Shown here: in pieces, positions 1 to 10,390 of the stretch | Position numbering within the stretch: position 1 is the stretch's first letter | Layout of the letters: every line of letters begins with the position of its first letter | Assembly: GCF_900091515.1 (NCBI RefSeq) | Contig: NZ_LT607410.1 | Span: 1,488,001 to 1,552,000, forward strand | From: Micromonospora purpureochromogenes | Lineage (GTDB): Bacteria > Actinomycetota > Actinomycetes > Mycobacteriales > Micromonosporaceae | Length of the DNA stretch: 64,000 nucleotides | Reading direction: 5' to 3' | Program-made: the position numbers and the translations under genes | The notes under the pieces: model-generated | What the model was told of the DNA's origin: nothing | Database searches by the model: none | Seen by the model: only the letters and a program-made list of their open reading frames with translations

Positions 1-774
1 TCGGTGCCCCGCGGGCGGGCCCGCGCCGAGGGGGTGGACTTCACCGAGGGGGTGGCGATCACCAGCTCCTTCCACCCCGACCCGCAGACCCACATCGAGC
101 CGGTGCGCTACGGCCGCGGCTCGAACGCGATGGGGCTGCTCCAGTCGCTGCTGGTCGACGGTGGCCCGCACCGGGTCCGGCGCTGGCTGGGCAGCATCGT
201 CCGGCAACCGGGGCTGGCGGCCCGGATGCTGTCGGTGCGCGGCTGGTCGGAGCGGACGGTGATCGCCCTGGTCATGCAGTCGGTGGACAACTCGCTGACC
301 ACCCGGTTCCGGCGCGGCCTCTTCGGCCGGCGACTGGTCTCCGGCCCGGGCCACGGCGCGCCCAACCCGACCTGGATTCCGGCCGGCAACCAGGCGGTCC
401 GGCTGCTCGCCGAGGAGATCGGCGGTACGCCGGGCGGCGCGCTGACCGAGCCGTTCAACATCCCGATGACCGCGCACATCCTCGGCGGGGCGGTGATCGG
501 GGCGTCCCCGGCCGACGGGGTCATCGACCCGTGGCACCGGGTCTACGGCCACCCGGGGCTGCACGTGGTGGACGGGGCGGCGGTCTCGGCGAACCTCGGC
601 GTGAACCCGTCGCTGACGATCACCGCCCAGGCGGAGCGGGCGATGTCCTGCTGGCCGAACAAGGGCGAGGACGACCCCCGTCCGCCGCTCGGCGAGGCGT
701 ACGCCCGGGTCGAACCGGTGGCCCCGTACCGCCCGGCGGTGCCGGCGGAGGCCCCCGGCGCGCTGCGCGGCTGA
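1..774 (+). CDS. GMC family oxidoreductase, C-terminal part (5' end outside window)
   Basis: The reading frame is open from base 1 and ends at a TGA at 772-774, so only the last 257 or so residues are present. The C-terminal GMC signature is visible: a histidine segment (MTAHILGGAVIGAS), then HVVDGAAVSANLGVNPSLTI, where the Asn-Pro pair packs on the FAD isoalloxazine ring and the upstream His is the usual catalytic base. The layout resembles cholesterol-oxidase or choline-dehydrogenase-like FAD enzymes. The FAD-binding GxGxxG N-terminus is off the window, so the substrate cannot be judged. The 143 bases that follow, up to guaA, hold no other gene. Confidence 0.85.
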   Translation, partial: SVPRGRARAEGVDFTEGVAITSSFHPDPQTHIEPVRYGRGSNAMGLLQSLLVDGGPHRVRRWLGSIVRQPGLAARMLSVRGWSERTVIALVMQSVDNSLTTRFRRGLFGRRLVSGPGHGAPNPTWIPAGNQAVRLLAEEIGGTPGGALTEPFNIPMTAHILGGAVIGASPADGVIDPWHRVYGHPGLHVVDGAAVSANLGVNPSLTITAQAERAMSCWPNKGEDDPRPPLGEAYARVEPVAPYRPAVPAEAPGALRG

Positions 775-903
775 TCGCCCGGGCCGGACCGGGGGCACCG
801 GAGGCGCGGCCGGCCGGCGGCGGCGGTCGGCCGGTTGACCGGCGGGGACGTGACGCGGCACGCCCGGAGCCCGGCCGCTGCCGGGGCCGGGGGTGACTGT
901 CGG

Positions 904-909
904 TAGGCT
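904..909 (+). promoter_or_regulatory. -10 box of guaA, possibly leaderless
   Basis: TAGGCT lies 8 nt before the guaA ATG. The bases in between carry no Shine-Dalgarno sequence, which suits a very short or absent 5' UTR. No convincing -35 box is visible. Confidence 0.5.
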
Positions 910-917
910 TTCTGCAC

Positions 918-2484
<1,567 letters not shown>

Positions 2485-2488
<4 letters not shown>

Positions 2489-2853
2489 GCCGTCGGCGGC
2501 TGCTGCGGCGGGTAGGTCGGCTGCGCGACGGTCGGCGGCTCGGGTCGGGTGGTCGGGGCCGGCGGCGGGACGTACCCCGGGGTGGGAAGCGTGCCGTGCG
2601 GCGCGGCGCCCGCCGGGTGCGGCCAGGCGGGCGCGCCCGCCGGCTCCTCCGGCATCAGGAACCACATGATCGGGTACGCCAGCGCGGCGAACCCGCCGGT
2701 GAGCAGGGTCGCCACGGCGAAGACCACTCGGACCAGGGTGGGGTCGACGGCGAAGTAGCGGCCGAGGCCGCTGGCGACGCCGGCCACCATCCGGTCGGTG
2801 GTGGGTCGGCGGAGCTGCTTGTACGGGGCCTGGGGGGTGCTCGTCGAGGTCAT
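2485..2853 (-). CDS. PspC domain small membrane protein
   Basis: A 122-residue protein. Residues about 14-75 form a PspC domain: KQLRRPTTDRMVAGVASGLG, an amphipathic lead-in, then a membrane segment around VRVVFAVATLLTGGFAALAYPIMWFLMP. The remaining third is Pro/Thr-rich and probably disordered in the cytoplasm. PspC proteins act in envelope-stress sensing; the exact role here is unknown. It stands alone, separate from the larger PspC module at 8.6-12.3 kb, and diverges from the NUDIX gene at 2998. Confidence 0.85.
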
Positions 2854-2938
2854 GTCTCCACGTTCCGCGCGGGGCGGCCGGGCGACCTCGGTGACCGCCC
2901 GGATCCCTACCCTGACCGATCCCTGACCTGCCAGTCAT

Positions 2939-2960
2939 GAGTCAGGAATCTGACTCTTTT
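2939..2960 (+). terminator. Hairpin with T-run upstream of the first NUDIX gene
   Basis: GAGTCAG and CTGACTC form a perfect 7-bp stem with a GAAT loop and are followed at once by TTTT. This has the form of a small intrinsic terminator reading rightward. It lies 37 nt before the NUDIX start and could instead be an operator between the divergent genes. Confidence 0.4.
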
Positions 2961-2997
2961 CGATCCAAGTACCCGTGGGCGGGGAGAATTTGGCTCC

Positions 2998-3945
2998 GTG
3001 ACCACCTTGCTGGAGCCGCTCCGCAGGATCGCGGCATACGCAGTCTGTGCTGATTCAGTCGGCCGAGTGTTGCTGGTCCGCGCATCGGAGCGCTCCGGCA
3101 CCCCCGGCGTGTGGTCCCTGCCCGGCGGGGCGGTCGACCACGGTGAGGACCCGAAGCACACCGTCGTCCGGGAGACCGCCGCCGAGACCGGGCTCTCGGT
3201 CGCCGTCTCCGGGCTGGAGGACGTCCTCGCCGACATGCGGGCCCTGCCGGAGCGGGGCATCACCATCCACACCGACCGCCTGCTCTACCGGGTCTCGGTG
3301 CGCGGTGGCACCCTCACCGACCGGGTGGAGCGTCCCACCGACCTGGCCCGCTGGTACACCCTCGACGAGGCCCGCGCCCTGCCGCTGCGCTTGTTCACCG
3401 CGCGCGCCCTGGGCCTGCCCGCCTCCTCCGCCGACGTCGTCCCGGACGAGCCGCCGGAGTTCCCCTCCTTCTACGCCGTTCCCGGCCCGGACGGCCTGCA
3501 CCGGGCGCAGCGCTTCGCCGCGTACGCGGTGGTGACCGACCCCGACGACCGGGTGCTGCTGACCCGGGTCTCCGACGGGTATCCGGGGGCCGGCTGCTGG
3601 CACCTGCCCGGCGGCGGCACCGACTACGGCGAGCAGCCCGGCGCCGCGCTGATCCGGGAGCTGGTGGAGGAGACCGGCCAGACCGGCCGCCTGGTCGAGC
3701 TGCTCGGCGTGGCCAGCCACCGGGACGCCGCCTCGCTCGGCCCCGAGGGCTACCCGATCGACTGGCACGGGGTACGCGCCTTCTACCGGGTGGTGGTCGA
3801 CCAGCCCGCCCCGCCCACCGTCGCCGACGTCGGCGGCTCCACCTGCGAGGCCCGCTGGTTCGCCCGGGAGGAGCTGGGCGCCCTCCCCACCGACCGGCTC
3901 ACCGAGGTCACCGCCGAAGCCGTCCAGGCCGCCCGCCTCACCTGA
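2998..3945 (+). CDS. Double NUDIX hydrolase
   Basis: A 315-residue protein with two NUDIX domains. NUDIX enzymes cleave nucleoside diphosphates linked to another moiety using Mg held by the Glu residues of the box. The first box (about residue 44, GGAVDHGE...RETAAETG) has Ala in place of the first Glu of the usual EE pair, so it may be weak. The second box (about residue 204, GGGTDYGE...RELVEETG) is complete. The GTG start follows a GGGGAG sequence. The next gene has the same two-domain layout, so the pair probably arose by duplication. The substrate cannot be predicted. Confidence 0.9.
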   Translation: MTTLLEPLRRIAAYAVCADSVGRVLLVRASERSGTPGVWSLPGGAVDHGEDPKHTVVRETAAETGLSVAVSGLEDVLADMRALPERGITIHTDRLLYRVSVRGGTLTDRVERPTDLARWYTLDEARALPLRLFTARALGLPASSADVVPDEPPEFPSFYAVPGPDGLHRAQRFAAYAVVTDPDDRVLLTRVSDGYPGAGCWHLPGGGTDYGEQPGAALIRELVEETGQTGRLVELLGVASHRDAASLGPEGYPIDWHGVRAFYRVVVDQPAPPTVADVGGSTCEARWFAREELGALPTDRLTEVTAEAVQAARLT

Positions 3946-4057
3946 CCACCTCCGCCTGCCGCCGATCCTGGGCGTCGACCGCCTGATACCGCCCCCCGCT
4001 GCCGCTAACCTCATGATCGACGGCCGGATGGCCGGGCGGCGGGGGAGCGTGGTGGGC

Positions 4058-4969
4058 GTGGAACAGCGGCGCAGGGTCGGGGCGTACGGAGTGCTGCGGG
4101 ACGCCTCGGGGCGGGTGCTGCTGGCCCGGGGATCCGCCCGCTGTCCGTTTCCGGGCGTGTGGCAGGTGCCGGGGGGCGGCGTCGAGCACGCGGAGCACCC
4201 CGCGCGGGCGGTGGTCCGCGAGTTCGCCGAGGAGACCGGGCTGACCGTCGAGGTGACCGGGGTGCGGGCCGCCCTGGCCGACGTCACCACGTTCCGCGCC
4301 GAGGGTGTGGCCGTGCACACCGACCGGCTGGTCTTCGACGTCGAGCAGCACGGCGGCGAGCTGCGCCCGGAGCCGGCCGGCGGCAGCGACGAGCTGGCCT
4401 GGTGCACGCCGGACGAGGCGGCCGCCCTGCCGCTGATGCCGTTCACCGCCGAACTGCTCGGCCTACCCGTCACGCCCCTGCCGGCCGGCCTGCCCGGCGC
4501 GCTGCCGGCCGGGCAGGCCGCCCCGCCCGCCGACCGGCGCCAGCGGTTCGCCGCGTACGGGCTGGTCACCGACCCCGCGGACCGGATCCTGCTGACCCGG
4601 ATCGCACCGGGCTACCCGGGTGCCGGCCGGTGGCACCTGCCCGGTGGTGGCACGGATCACGGCGAGCAGCCGGCCGCCGGGCTGCTGCGCGAGCTGGTGG
4701 AGGAGTCCGGGCAGCTCGGGACGGTTGTCGACCTGTTGACCGTCGACAATCTGCACAACCCCGCAGCGCTCGGGCCGGAGGGGCGCCCGCTGGACTGGCA
4801 CGCCGTCCGGGTGGTCTACCGGGTGCTGGTCGCCGCGCCCACCGAGCCGGAGGTGACCGAGCTGGCCGGCGGGTCGACCGCGGAGGCGGGCTGGTTCACG
4901 TCGGCGCAGGTGGAAAGGCTGTCGCTGACCGAGGTCGCGGCACTGGCAACCGGACGTCGAGGTCGATAG
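4058..4969 (+). CDS. Double NUDIX hydrolase, paralogue of the preceding gene
   Basis: About 303 residues with two NUDIX domains. Both boxes are complete: GGGVEHAE...REFAEETG in the first and GGGTDHGE...RELVEESG in the second. The second halves of the two neighbours share blocks such as PGAG.WHLPGGGTD, supporting duplication of a whole two-domain gene. I chose the GTG at 4058 because GGGGGAG at 4041-4047 is well spaced from it. An ATG at 4013 and GTGs at 4049 and 4052 are alternatives in the same frame. No substrate prediction. Confidence 0.88.
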   Translation: MEQRRRVGAYGVLRDASGRVLLARGSARCPFPGVWQVPGGGVEHAEHPARAVVREFAEETGLTVEVTGVRAALADVTTFRAEGVAVHTDRLVFDVEQHGGELRPEPAGGSDELAWCTPDEAAALPLMPFTAELLGLPVTPLPAGLPGALPAGQAAPPADRRQRFAAYGLVTDPADRILLTRIAPGYPGAGRWHLPGGGTDHGEQPAAGLLRELVEESGQLGTVVDLLTVDNLHNPAALGPEGRPLDWHAVRVVYRVLVAAPTEPEVTELAGGSTAEAGWFTSAQVERLSLTEVAALATGRRGR

Positions 4970-5243
4970 CCCCCGCTCGCCGGGCCGTTGCGGGGGTGCT
5001 CCGGTACAGTCGTAAGTGAGGTTGGCGGAGAAAACGGGCGATGAAGCCCGAGATGGGAACAAGGCAGCGGTTCGCGCGGTTTAACGGAGATATAAGTACC
5101 GCCGGCAGCTATCGCCAACCGCCACTTCCCTGTGCAATGGTGTACACCGCTTGAACGGGCTGCCGGGCCAAGAGCGGTCCGGCACGAGACAGCCGGACAC
5201 CCGCCCCCCGTGGGCGGCCAGTCGATCCGGTGATGGAGGAAAC

Positions 5244-6236
5244 GTGCCGAGAGCCCTATGGCGCCGGCGTCGTACGACTGACAGTCCGCGCCCCGCCGGG
5301 CGTCGCTGGGCGGGCCGGTTGCGCCGCAGCAGCACGTTCGCCCGGCAGGTGCTGCTGGTCCGGGTGGGCCGCCGTGACGGCGACCCGCGTATCGGCGCCG
5401 AGCTGATGGTCCCCGAGCACCTCGTCGACCGGCCCCGCCGGTACGGCTTCGACCGCGCCCGCCGCGCGGAGATCGAGGCGGTCATGCCGGTCAGCCCGGC
5501 CCTCGCCCCCGCTCCGTCGGTGGACGACGACTCGTCGGCGATGTCGATCCCGCTGCTCCCCGGCGAGCGCACCGCGTCGCGCCGGATGAAGTTCGCGCTG
5601 GTCAACGCCTGCACCCTGGCCAGCCTGATGCTCGGCATCAACGCGATCTTCGTGGCGATGGCCGGCGAGGCCCGGGTGGCCGCGATCCTGCTGATCGCCT
5701 GCGTCGTCTTCGACGGCCTCGACGGCGCGCTCGCCCGCAAGCTCGGCGTGGCCAGCCCGTTCGGCGCCCAGATGGACTCGCTGGCCGACATGTGCTCGTT
5801 CGGCCTGGCCGCCCCCGTGGTGGTCTACGCCTCGCTGGCCGGGGCGGCCCCCACCGCGGCCGCCGCGGTGGCTGCGGCCCTCGTCGCGGCCTGCGCTGCG
5901 ATCCGGCTGGCCCGGTTCAACGTCTCGCCGAAGGACGGCCGGTTCTTCTGCGGCGTGCCGACGACCATGGCGGCGGCGGTGCTCGCCCTCACGGTCGCGA
6001 TCGGCCTGCCGTTGCCGGCCGTGGTGCAGATCGCCGGGGTGGCGCTGCTGGCCTTCGCGATGGTCTCCAGCTTCCCGTACGCCAAGCTCGCCCGGCTGCT
6101 CAAGCTGCCGCCGTGGCTGTGGCTGGCCCCGGTGATCGGCGCGCTGGTCGACATCCGGCTCACCTTCGCCCTGGTGGTGGTGGGCTACCTGGTCAGCGGC
6201 CCGCTGCTCTGGCTGCACCAGCGCCGCACCGCCTGA
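5244..6236 (+). CDS. pssA: CDP-diacylglycerol--serine O-phosphatidyltransferase
   Basis: Makes phosphatidylserine from CDP-diacylglycerol and serine at the membrane, the first committed step to phosphatidylethanolamine. The CDP-alcohol phosphotransferase motif DGxxARxxxxxSxxGxxxDSxxD is present as DGLDGALARKLGVASPFGAQ followed by MDSLADM. About eight hydrophobic segments surround it. The GTG start at 5244 is preceded by GGAGG; an upstream in-frame ATG at 5151 is less likely. The roughly 90-residue basic N-terminal extension is long for the family. The gene converges with psd, whose product decarboxylates its product. The 274 bases upstream hold a small AT-rich patch (about 5080-5100) but no gene. 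Confidence 0.92.
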   Translation: MPRALWRRRRTTDSPRPAGRRWAGRLRRSSTFARQVLLVRVGRRDGDPRIGAELMVPEHLVDRPRRYGFDRARRAEIEAVMPVSPALAPAPSVDDDSSAMSIPLLPGERTASRRMKFALVNACTLASLMLGINAIFVAMAGEARVAAILLIACVVFDGLDGALARKLGVASPFGAQMDSLADMCSFGLAAPVVVYASLAGAAPTAAAAVAAALVAACAAIRLARFNVSPKDGRFFCGVPTTMAAAVLALTVAIGLPLPAVVQIAGVALLAFAMVSSFPYAKLARLLKLPPWLWLAPVIGALVDIRLTFALVVVGYLVSGPLLWLHQRRTA

Positions 6237-6254
6237 TCCACCCGCACGTACGCA

Positions 6255-6284
6255 GAAGGGGCGCCGCGACCGCGGCGCCCCTTC
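6255..6284. terminator. Bidirectional terminator between pssA and psd
   Basis: A perfect 14-bp stem (6255-6268 with 6271-6284) whose arms begin GAAGGGGC and end GCCCCTTC. It sits between the two convergent stop codons. Confidence 0.8.
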
Positions 6285-6293
6285 TCGCGTCCG

Positions 6294-7541
6294 TCAGCGC
6301 CAGCGGGCGATGACCGTGGACCCGCCGACCACCTTGTCGCCCGGCCCGACCAGCGGCTCCGCCGCCTCGGCCGGCAGGTAGACGTCGGTGCGCGAGCCGA
6401 ACCGGATCAGGCCGAAGCGCTCGCCCCGGGCCAGCAGCGCGCCGATCGGCGCCCGCTGCACGATCCGCCGGGCGATCAGCCCGGTGCGCTGCGCCACCAC
6501 CACCGTGCCGTGGTCGGTGTCCAGCACCGTGTACGCGGCCACGTTGTGCTCGGCGTCCGGCTTCATCGCGTTGACGAAGCCGCCGTCGGCGACGAAGTAG
6601 TCGACCACCTTGCCGGGTACCGGCGCGCGGTTGACGTGCACGTCCAGCACCGACAGGAAGACCGCGATCCGCAGCCACTCGCCGTCGCCGAACCGCTCGT
6701 CGTGCAGCCGCTGCACCGAGAGGACCTGACCGTCGGCGGCCGCGACCACGGCCGACGGGTCCTCCGGGACGTCCCGCTCCGGGTCCCGGAAGAAGGCCGC
6801 CACCGGGCCGGCCGCCAGCGCCGGCAGCAGCCAGAGCTTGGACTTCGGGCGTACCACGCGGGCCACCGCGGCCAGCCCGAGGGCGATGCCGGCCGCGGCG
6901 ACGCCGTTGGAGTCGATGTGCATGCCGCGGGTCAGCGGCACGCTGGAGGGCCGGTGGGCGGGGGCCAGCCGGGCGGCGAGCGCGGGGCTGGCCGGGGTGA
7001 ACCGCAGGTGGTGCACCCGTACCGGCGGGGAGTTGCGCAGCACCAGGTCGCTGCCGACCCCGTGCAGCACGCCCTGGCGGTCCAGTTCGGCGGCGGCCCC
7101 CTCGGTACGGAACACCGGCGCGGCCACGCTGAGCACCGAGCCATCGCTGAGGTACTTGGCCAGGCCGTCGACGGTCGTCCGGGCCTGCTCCGCGGTGCCG
7201 GTCAGCGGCTCGGCGGCGATGACCACCTCGGCGGCGTCCGCCTCGGCTAGCGAGTCGACGACGCGTACCCGGTCGGCGACCCAGCGGCCCTGGGCCGTCA
7301 CGTGCTCGCGCAGCGCGCCGGCGCCGGCCGGCTCGGCCGGCACGACGGTGAGCGTGTCGCCGGGCAGCAGCGCGTCGATCGCCGCGGCGAGCACCGCGGA
7401 CTCCGGGGACGCGCCGACCAGGAGGGCGGCCTTCGGGTCGTTGCGCCGGGCCAGCTCGGTGACGAGGGTGCGGGCGGCGCGCTCGCCGATGCGGACCGGA
7501 CCGGACCGGCCGGGGGTGCGCTCGGCGGGGGACTGGGTCAT
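6294..7541 (-). CDS. psd: Phosphatidylserine decarboxylase with extra N-terminal domain
   Basis: Converts phosphatidylserine to phosphatidylethanolamine. The C-terminal half has the family landmarks: FFRDPERDVP, the DVHVNRAPVPGKV block, and GGST near the C-terminus, where self-cleavage makes the pyruvoyl group. The roughly 190 N-terminal residues are not part of a standard Psd; GASPESAVLAAAIDALLPGD looks like the first strand-loop-helix of a Rossmann or methyltransferase-like fold, with a poor glycine loop. The ATG at 7541 has AGGAG about 10 nt upstream. A GTG at 7697 placed just after a TATGCT box could give a 52-residue longer leaderless form. The upstream 7542-7742 holds no other gene. Confidence 0.93.
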   Translation of the reverse strand: MTQSPAERTPGRSGPVRIGERAARTLVTELARRNDPKAALLVGASPESAVLAAAIDALLPGDTLTVVPAEPAGAGALREHVTAQGRWVADRVRVVDSLAEADAAEVVIAAEPLTGTAEQARTTVDGLAKYLSDGSVLSVAAPVFRTEGAAAELDRQGVLHGVGSDLVLRNSPPVRVHHLRFTPASPALAARLAPAHRPSSVPLTRGMHIDSNGVAAAGIALGLAAVARVVRPKSKLWLLPALAAGPVAAFFRDPERDVPEDPSAVVAAADGQVLSVQRLHDERFGDGEWLRIAVFLSVLDVHVNRAPVPGKVVDYFVADGGFVNAMKPDAEHNVAAYTVLDTDHGTVVVAQRTGLIARRIVQRAPIGALLARGERFGLIRFGSRTDVYLPAEAAEPLVGPGDKVVGGSTVIARWR

Positions 7542-7742
7542 GTCGGACGGGCTCCTGACGAGGTAGAGACGGGCTGTCGCGGCGGGACCGCCACGGGCGA
7601 CCTGGTCCGCTCGGCCCCGGACGGGACCGCTGACCCGACCGCTCGGCCGCGGACGAGGCCCGCTGGCGCGGCCGGCCGGCGGAGGCGGGATCTCCACCGG
7701 CCAGCATACGAGTCCGTCGACGGCGACCGCACGGCCGCGGTT

Positions 7743-7791
7743 GGGCCTGTGTCAAAGTCCCCGGCTCGACCGAGGACTTTGACAGGGGCCC
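7743..7791 (-). terminator. AT-richer hairpin after the membrane-protein operon
   Basis: TGTCAAAGTCC (7750-7760) pairs exactly with GGACTTTGACA (7774-7784). Flanking G/C bases extend the stem. It directly follows the TAG of the gene ending at 7791. Confidence 0.55.
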
Positions 7792-8597
7792 TAGTCCGGC
7801 GTGCGGCGTTCCCCGGCCGGCGGGCCGCTGACCGGCTCGACGGGCGACCAGCGGGGCCGGTCGTCCGGCGCGTCGGCCGTCCGGTCCTCGACCGCCTCGG
7901 CGGGCCGGTCGCTGATCGCCGCCGTGGTCCACTCGTCCGCGTCGCCGGCCGACCCGATCGCCCGGGTCTGCGGCTCGGTGAAACGGTCACCGGTCCCGTC
8001 GGGTCCCCACACCGGGGCGGTGGCGTCGTCCGGACCGGCGAACCGGACCTCGGCGGTCTGCTCTCCGGCCGTTCCGAGCGCCGCCGTCTCCTGCCCGGTC
8101 ACCTGCGGGCGGGTGAGCGCGTCCTCGTCCGTTCCCGCGTCGGTGTAGTGGATCTCGGCCGTCTCCCGCTCGGCGCCCGGGGTCTCGGTGGTCTCCCAGC
8201 GGGTGGGGACCGCCTCCTCGTCCCGCGGGTACCGGAGGTCGGCCGGCTCGACGGAAACCGGCGCCGGTTCCCGGTCCGCGACCGTGGTGTCGGCCGGCCC
8301 GGGGAACCCGTCGGCGGTGTCCCGCGGCCCGGCGGGTGGGGCCGGCCAGCCGGCGGCGGACGGGTCGGGTTCGGTCGGCTCCGGCCCGGCGGCCGGCGGG
8401 ACCTCCCGGTCATGCCGGCCCGACCGCAGCGCGCCGACCAGGCCGAGCAGCCCGATCACCACCAGCGCGCCGGCCAGGAACCAACCCACCGGGGGCAGGG
8501 CGAGGCCGAGGATCTGGGCGAGCAGCCACCAGACGGATAGCCCGAGGAAGAGCAGCCCGAAGGTGAGCGAGACGAGGTCCGTGCGGTGCACCCTCAC
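7791..8597 (-). CDS. Membrane protein with two N-terminal TM helices and long acidic tail
   Basis: A 268-residue protein. Two hydrophobic segments (about 8-30 and 36-58) are followed by a roughly 200-residue Pro/Thr/Glu/Asp-rich region that is probably disordered. I do not recognise a named family. The opening MRVHRTDLVSLTFGLLFLGL resembles short actinobacterial membrane proteins that travel with LiaF or PspC genes. Its start overlaps the stop of the PspC/toast-rack gene by ATGA, so the two are co-translated and probably act in the same envelope-stress module. Confidence 0.75.
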   Translation of the reverse strand: MRVHRTDLVSLTFGLLFLGLSVWWLLAQILGLALPPVGWFLAGALVVIGLLGLVGALRSGRHDREVPPAAGPEPTEPDPSAAGWPAPPAGPRDTADGFPGPADTTVADREPAPVSVEPADLRYPRDEEAVPTRWETTETPGAERETAEIHYTDAGTDEDALTRPQVTGQETAALGTAGEQTAEVRFAGPDDATAPVWGPDGTGDRFTEPQTRAIGSAGDADEWTTAAISDRPAEAVEDRTADAPDDRPRWSPVEPVSGPPAGERRTPD

Positions 8598-10192
8598 CGG
8601 GTCACCTCCAGGTTGCCGGCGTTGATGTGGACGTCGAGGCGCAGCGTGCCCCCGCCGGCCCCGTCCGGACCGAGGTCGGTGCTCTCCCGGGAGCGGCCGT
8701 CCAGCCCGCCCGAACGCCGGCCGAAGACCGTGGCGTCCCCGGCGTTCACGTCGGTCACGGTGGTCACGTCGACGTTCGGCGGCACCACGATCGTCGCCTC
8801 ACCGAAGTTGACCACGACGGTGATCTCGGTGGTCCGCTTGTCGAAGTTGATCCCCCGCAGGTCCAGCGTGGCGTCGCCGAAGCTGTTCTCGTAGCGGGTG
8901 GCCAGGTCGCGGACGTCGGTTGGGGCCCAGGTGACGTTGCCGTCCACGCCACGGATCCGGTCGTAGGACTCGGCCACCGTGGCCACCCCGAGCGCCGCCG
9001 CGGTCACCAGCCCCAGCGCGATCAGCCAGCGGGCCCGACCGAACCAGGTGCCCACCAGCAGCCCGAGGCCGATGGTGGCCAGCGCCGCCGCGAAGTAGGC
9101 CGCGGCGCCGACCGGGAAGACGCCCAGCAGATCCAGGATGGCCACCACGCCCAGGGCGAGGAAGATGAGCGAGAAGGTCACCGCGCCGAGCGCCGACCGC
9201 TCGCGCGGCCGCTTCGGCGGCTTCACCCGGGGCGGCGGGGGCGGGGGCGGCGAAGACGGCCCGGCGTACGGCCCGCGCGGCGCGAACGGCGGGCGGTAGC
9301 CACCGGCGGGCACCGCCGCGCCCACCGGCGGCACCAGGGCGGTCGGCTCGGCGACCGGCGGCCAGCTGGCCGGTGCGGGTTCGGCCGTCCCCGGCGCGGC
9401 CGGCCAGGCGGCGGTCCGGGCGTCCGGCCGGGCACCGGGCGGCGCGGCCGGTGGCGCGGGCGACCAGGCGGTCTGCTCGGCCGTGCGCTCCGCCGGCACG
9501 GAGACCGGCAGCGGTGCGGTCGGGGCGAGCGGGCCGGTCGGGGCCGGCGGCGCGGGGGTGAAGAGGCCGGGCGCGGGGTAGCTGACCGGTGGCACCGGGC
9601 CGGGTGGTGCGCTGGCCGGGGCCGGCGGTCCGGTGGGGACGGCTGCGGGCGGGGTGCGACCGTCCCGGTTGAGCAGCAGCGCGCCGCCGATGAGGATCGC
9701 CGCGCCGAGCAGGACGGCCCGGAACGCGTCCGTGACGATGAAGCCGAAGCTCACCGCGACCAGGATGCTCAGCACGATGACGGTGACCGGCGACATGCTG
9801 GACCGGCCCCGGCCGAGCATCGACTCCACCGGGGAGGCGCTGTCGCCCTCGCCGGGGATGACCAGCAGGGCCGCGACGTAGAGCAGGATGCCGACGCCGC
9901 CGAAGAAGCCGAGCACGGCGAGGATCACCCGCCAGAGCACCGGGTCGGTGTTGGTGGCCCGGCCGATCGCCGCGCAGACCCCGGCCAGGTAACGGCCCTC
10001 GCGCGGCCGGACCAGCCCGTACCGCGAGGTGAAGCCGGCGCCGCCCGACGGCGGCGGAGCGTACCCCCCGGGGGGTGGCGTCTGGCCGCCGTGGGCGGAC
10101 GCCCACGGGCCCGGCGCGCCGGTGGTGGTGGGCGGCGGACTCTCCGGCTCGGTCGCCCACGGGCGGGGCGGCGGGGCAGCTTCCTCGGTCAT
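8594..10192 (-). CDS. PspC domain membrane protein with C-terminal toast-rack (LiaF-like) domain
   Basis: About 532 residues in order: a Pro-rich cytoplasmic N-terminus (1-50), a PspC domain (YGLVRPREGRYLAGVCAAIG and one or more TM helices to about 120), two further TM helices, a long Pro/Ala-rich linker, two more TM helices, then a C-terminal beta-repeat domain (about 430-532) with recurring Gly/Asn/Asp turns such as NFGEATIVVPPNVDV, as in LiaF C-terminal domains. Such proteins damp or sense cell-envelope stress. The gene diverges from a PspC-bearing histidine kinase, its likely partner. Confidence 0.85.
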   Translation of the reverse strand: MTEEAAPPPRPWATEPESPPPTTTGAPGPWASAHGGQTPPPGGYAPPPSGGAGFTSRYGLVRPREGRYLAGVCAAIGRATNTDPVLWRVILAVLGFFGGVGILLYVAALLVIPGEGDSASPVESMLGRGRSSMSPVTVIVLSILVAVSFGFIVTDAFRAVLLGAAILIGGALLLNRDGRTPPAAVPTGPPAPASAPPGPVPPVSYPAPGLFTPAPPAPTGPLAPTAPLPVSVPAERTAEQTAWSPAPPAAPPGARPDARTAAWPAAPGTAEPAPASWPPVAEPTALVPPVGAAVPAGGYRPPFAPRGPYAGPSSPPPPPPPRVKPPKRPRERSALGAVTFSLIFLALGVVAILDLLGVFPVGAAAYFAAALATIGLGLLVGTWFGRARWLIALGLVTAAALGVATVAESYDRIRGVDGNVTWAPTDVRDLATRYENSFGDATLDLRGINFDKRTTEITVVVNFGEATIVVPPNVDVTTVTDVNAGDATVFGRRSGGLDGRSRESTDLGPDGAGGGTLRLDVHINAGNLEVTR

Positions 10193-10390
10193 GCTCCGAT
10201 CCTGCTGCGCCGGACGCCCGAGCGTCCTCCGGACCCGACCCTGACCCCACCCTGAGATCCCGGGGGCGGGAATGTCCGGGGCGTCCCCGTGGTCGCCGGG
10301 CGTCGCCCCGTGTGACGATCGGACCGGAGCCGGACGACCCCGGCACCTGCGCCGCACCGGCCCTGGACAGGGGAGCCTCCGATCAGCACC

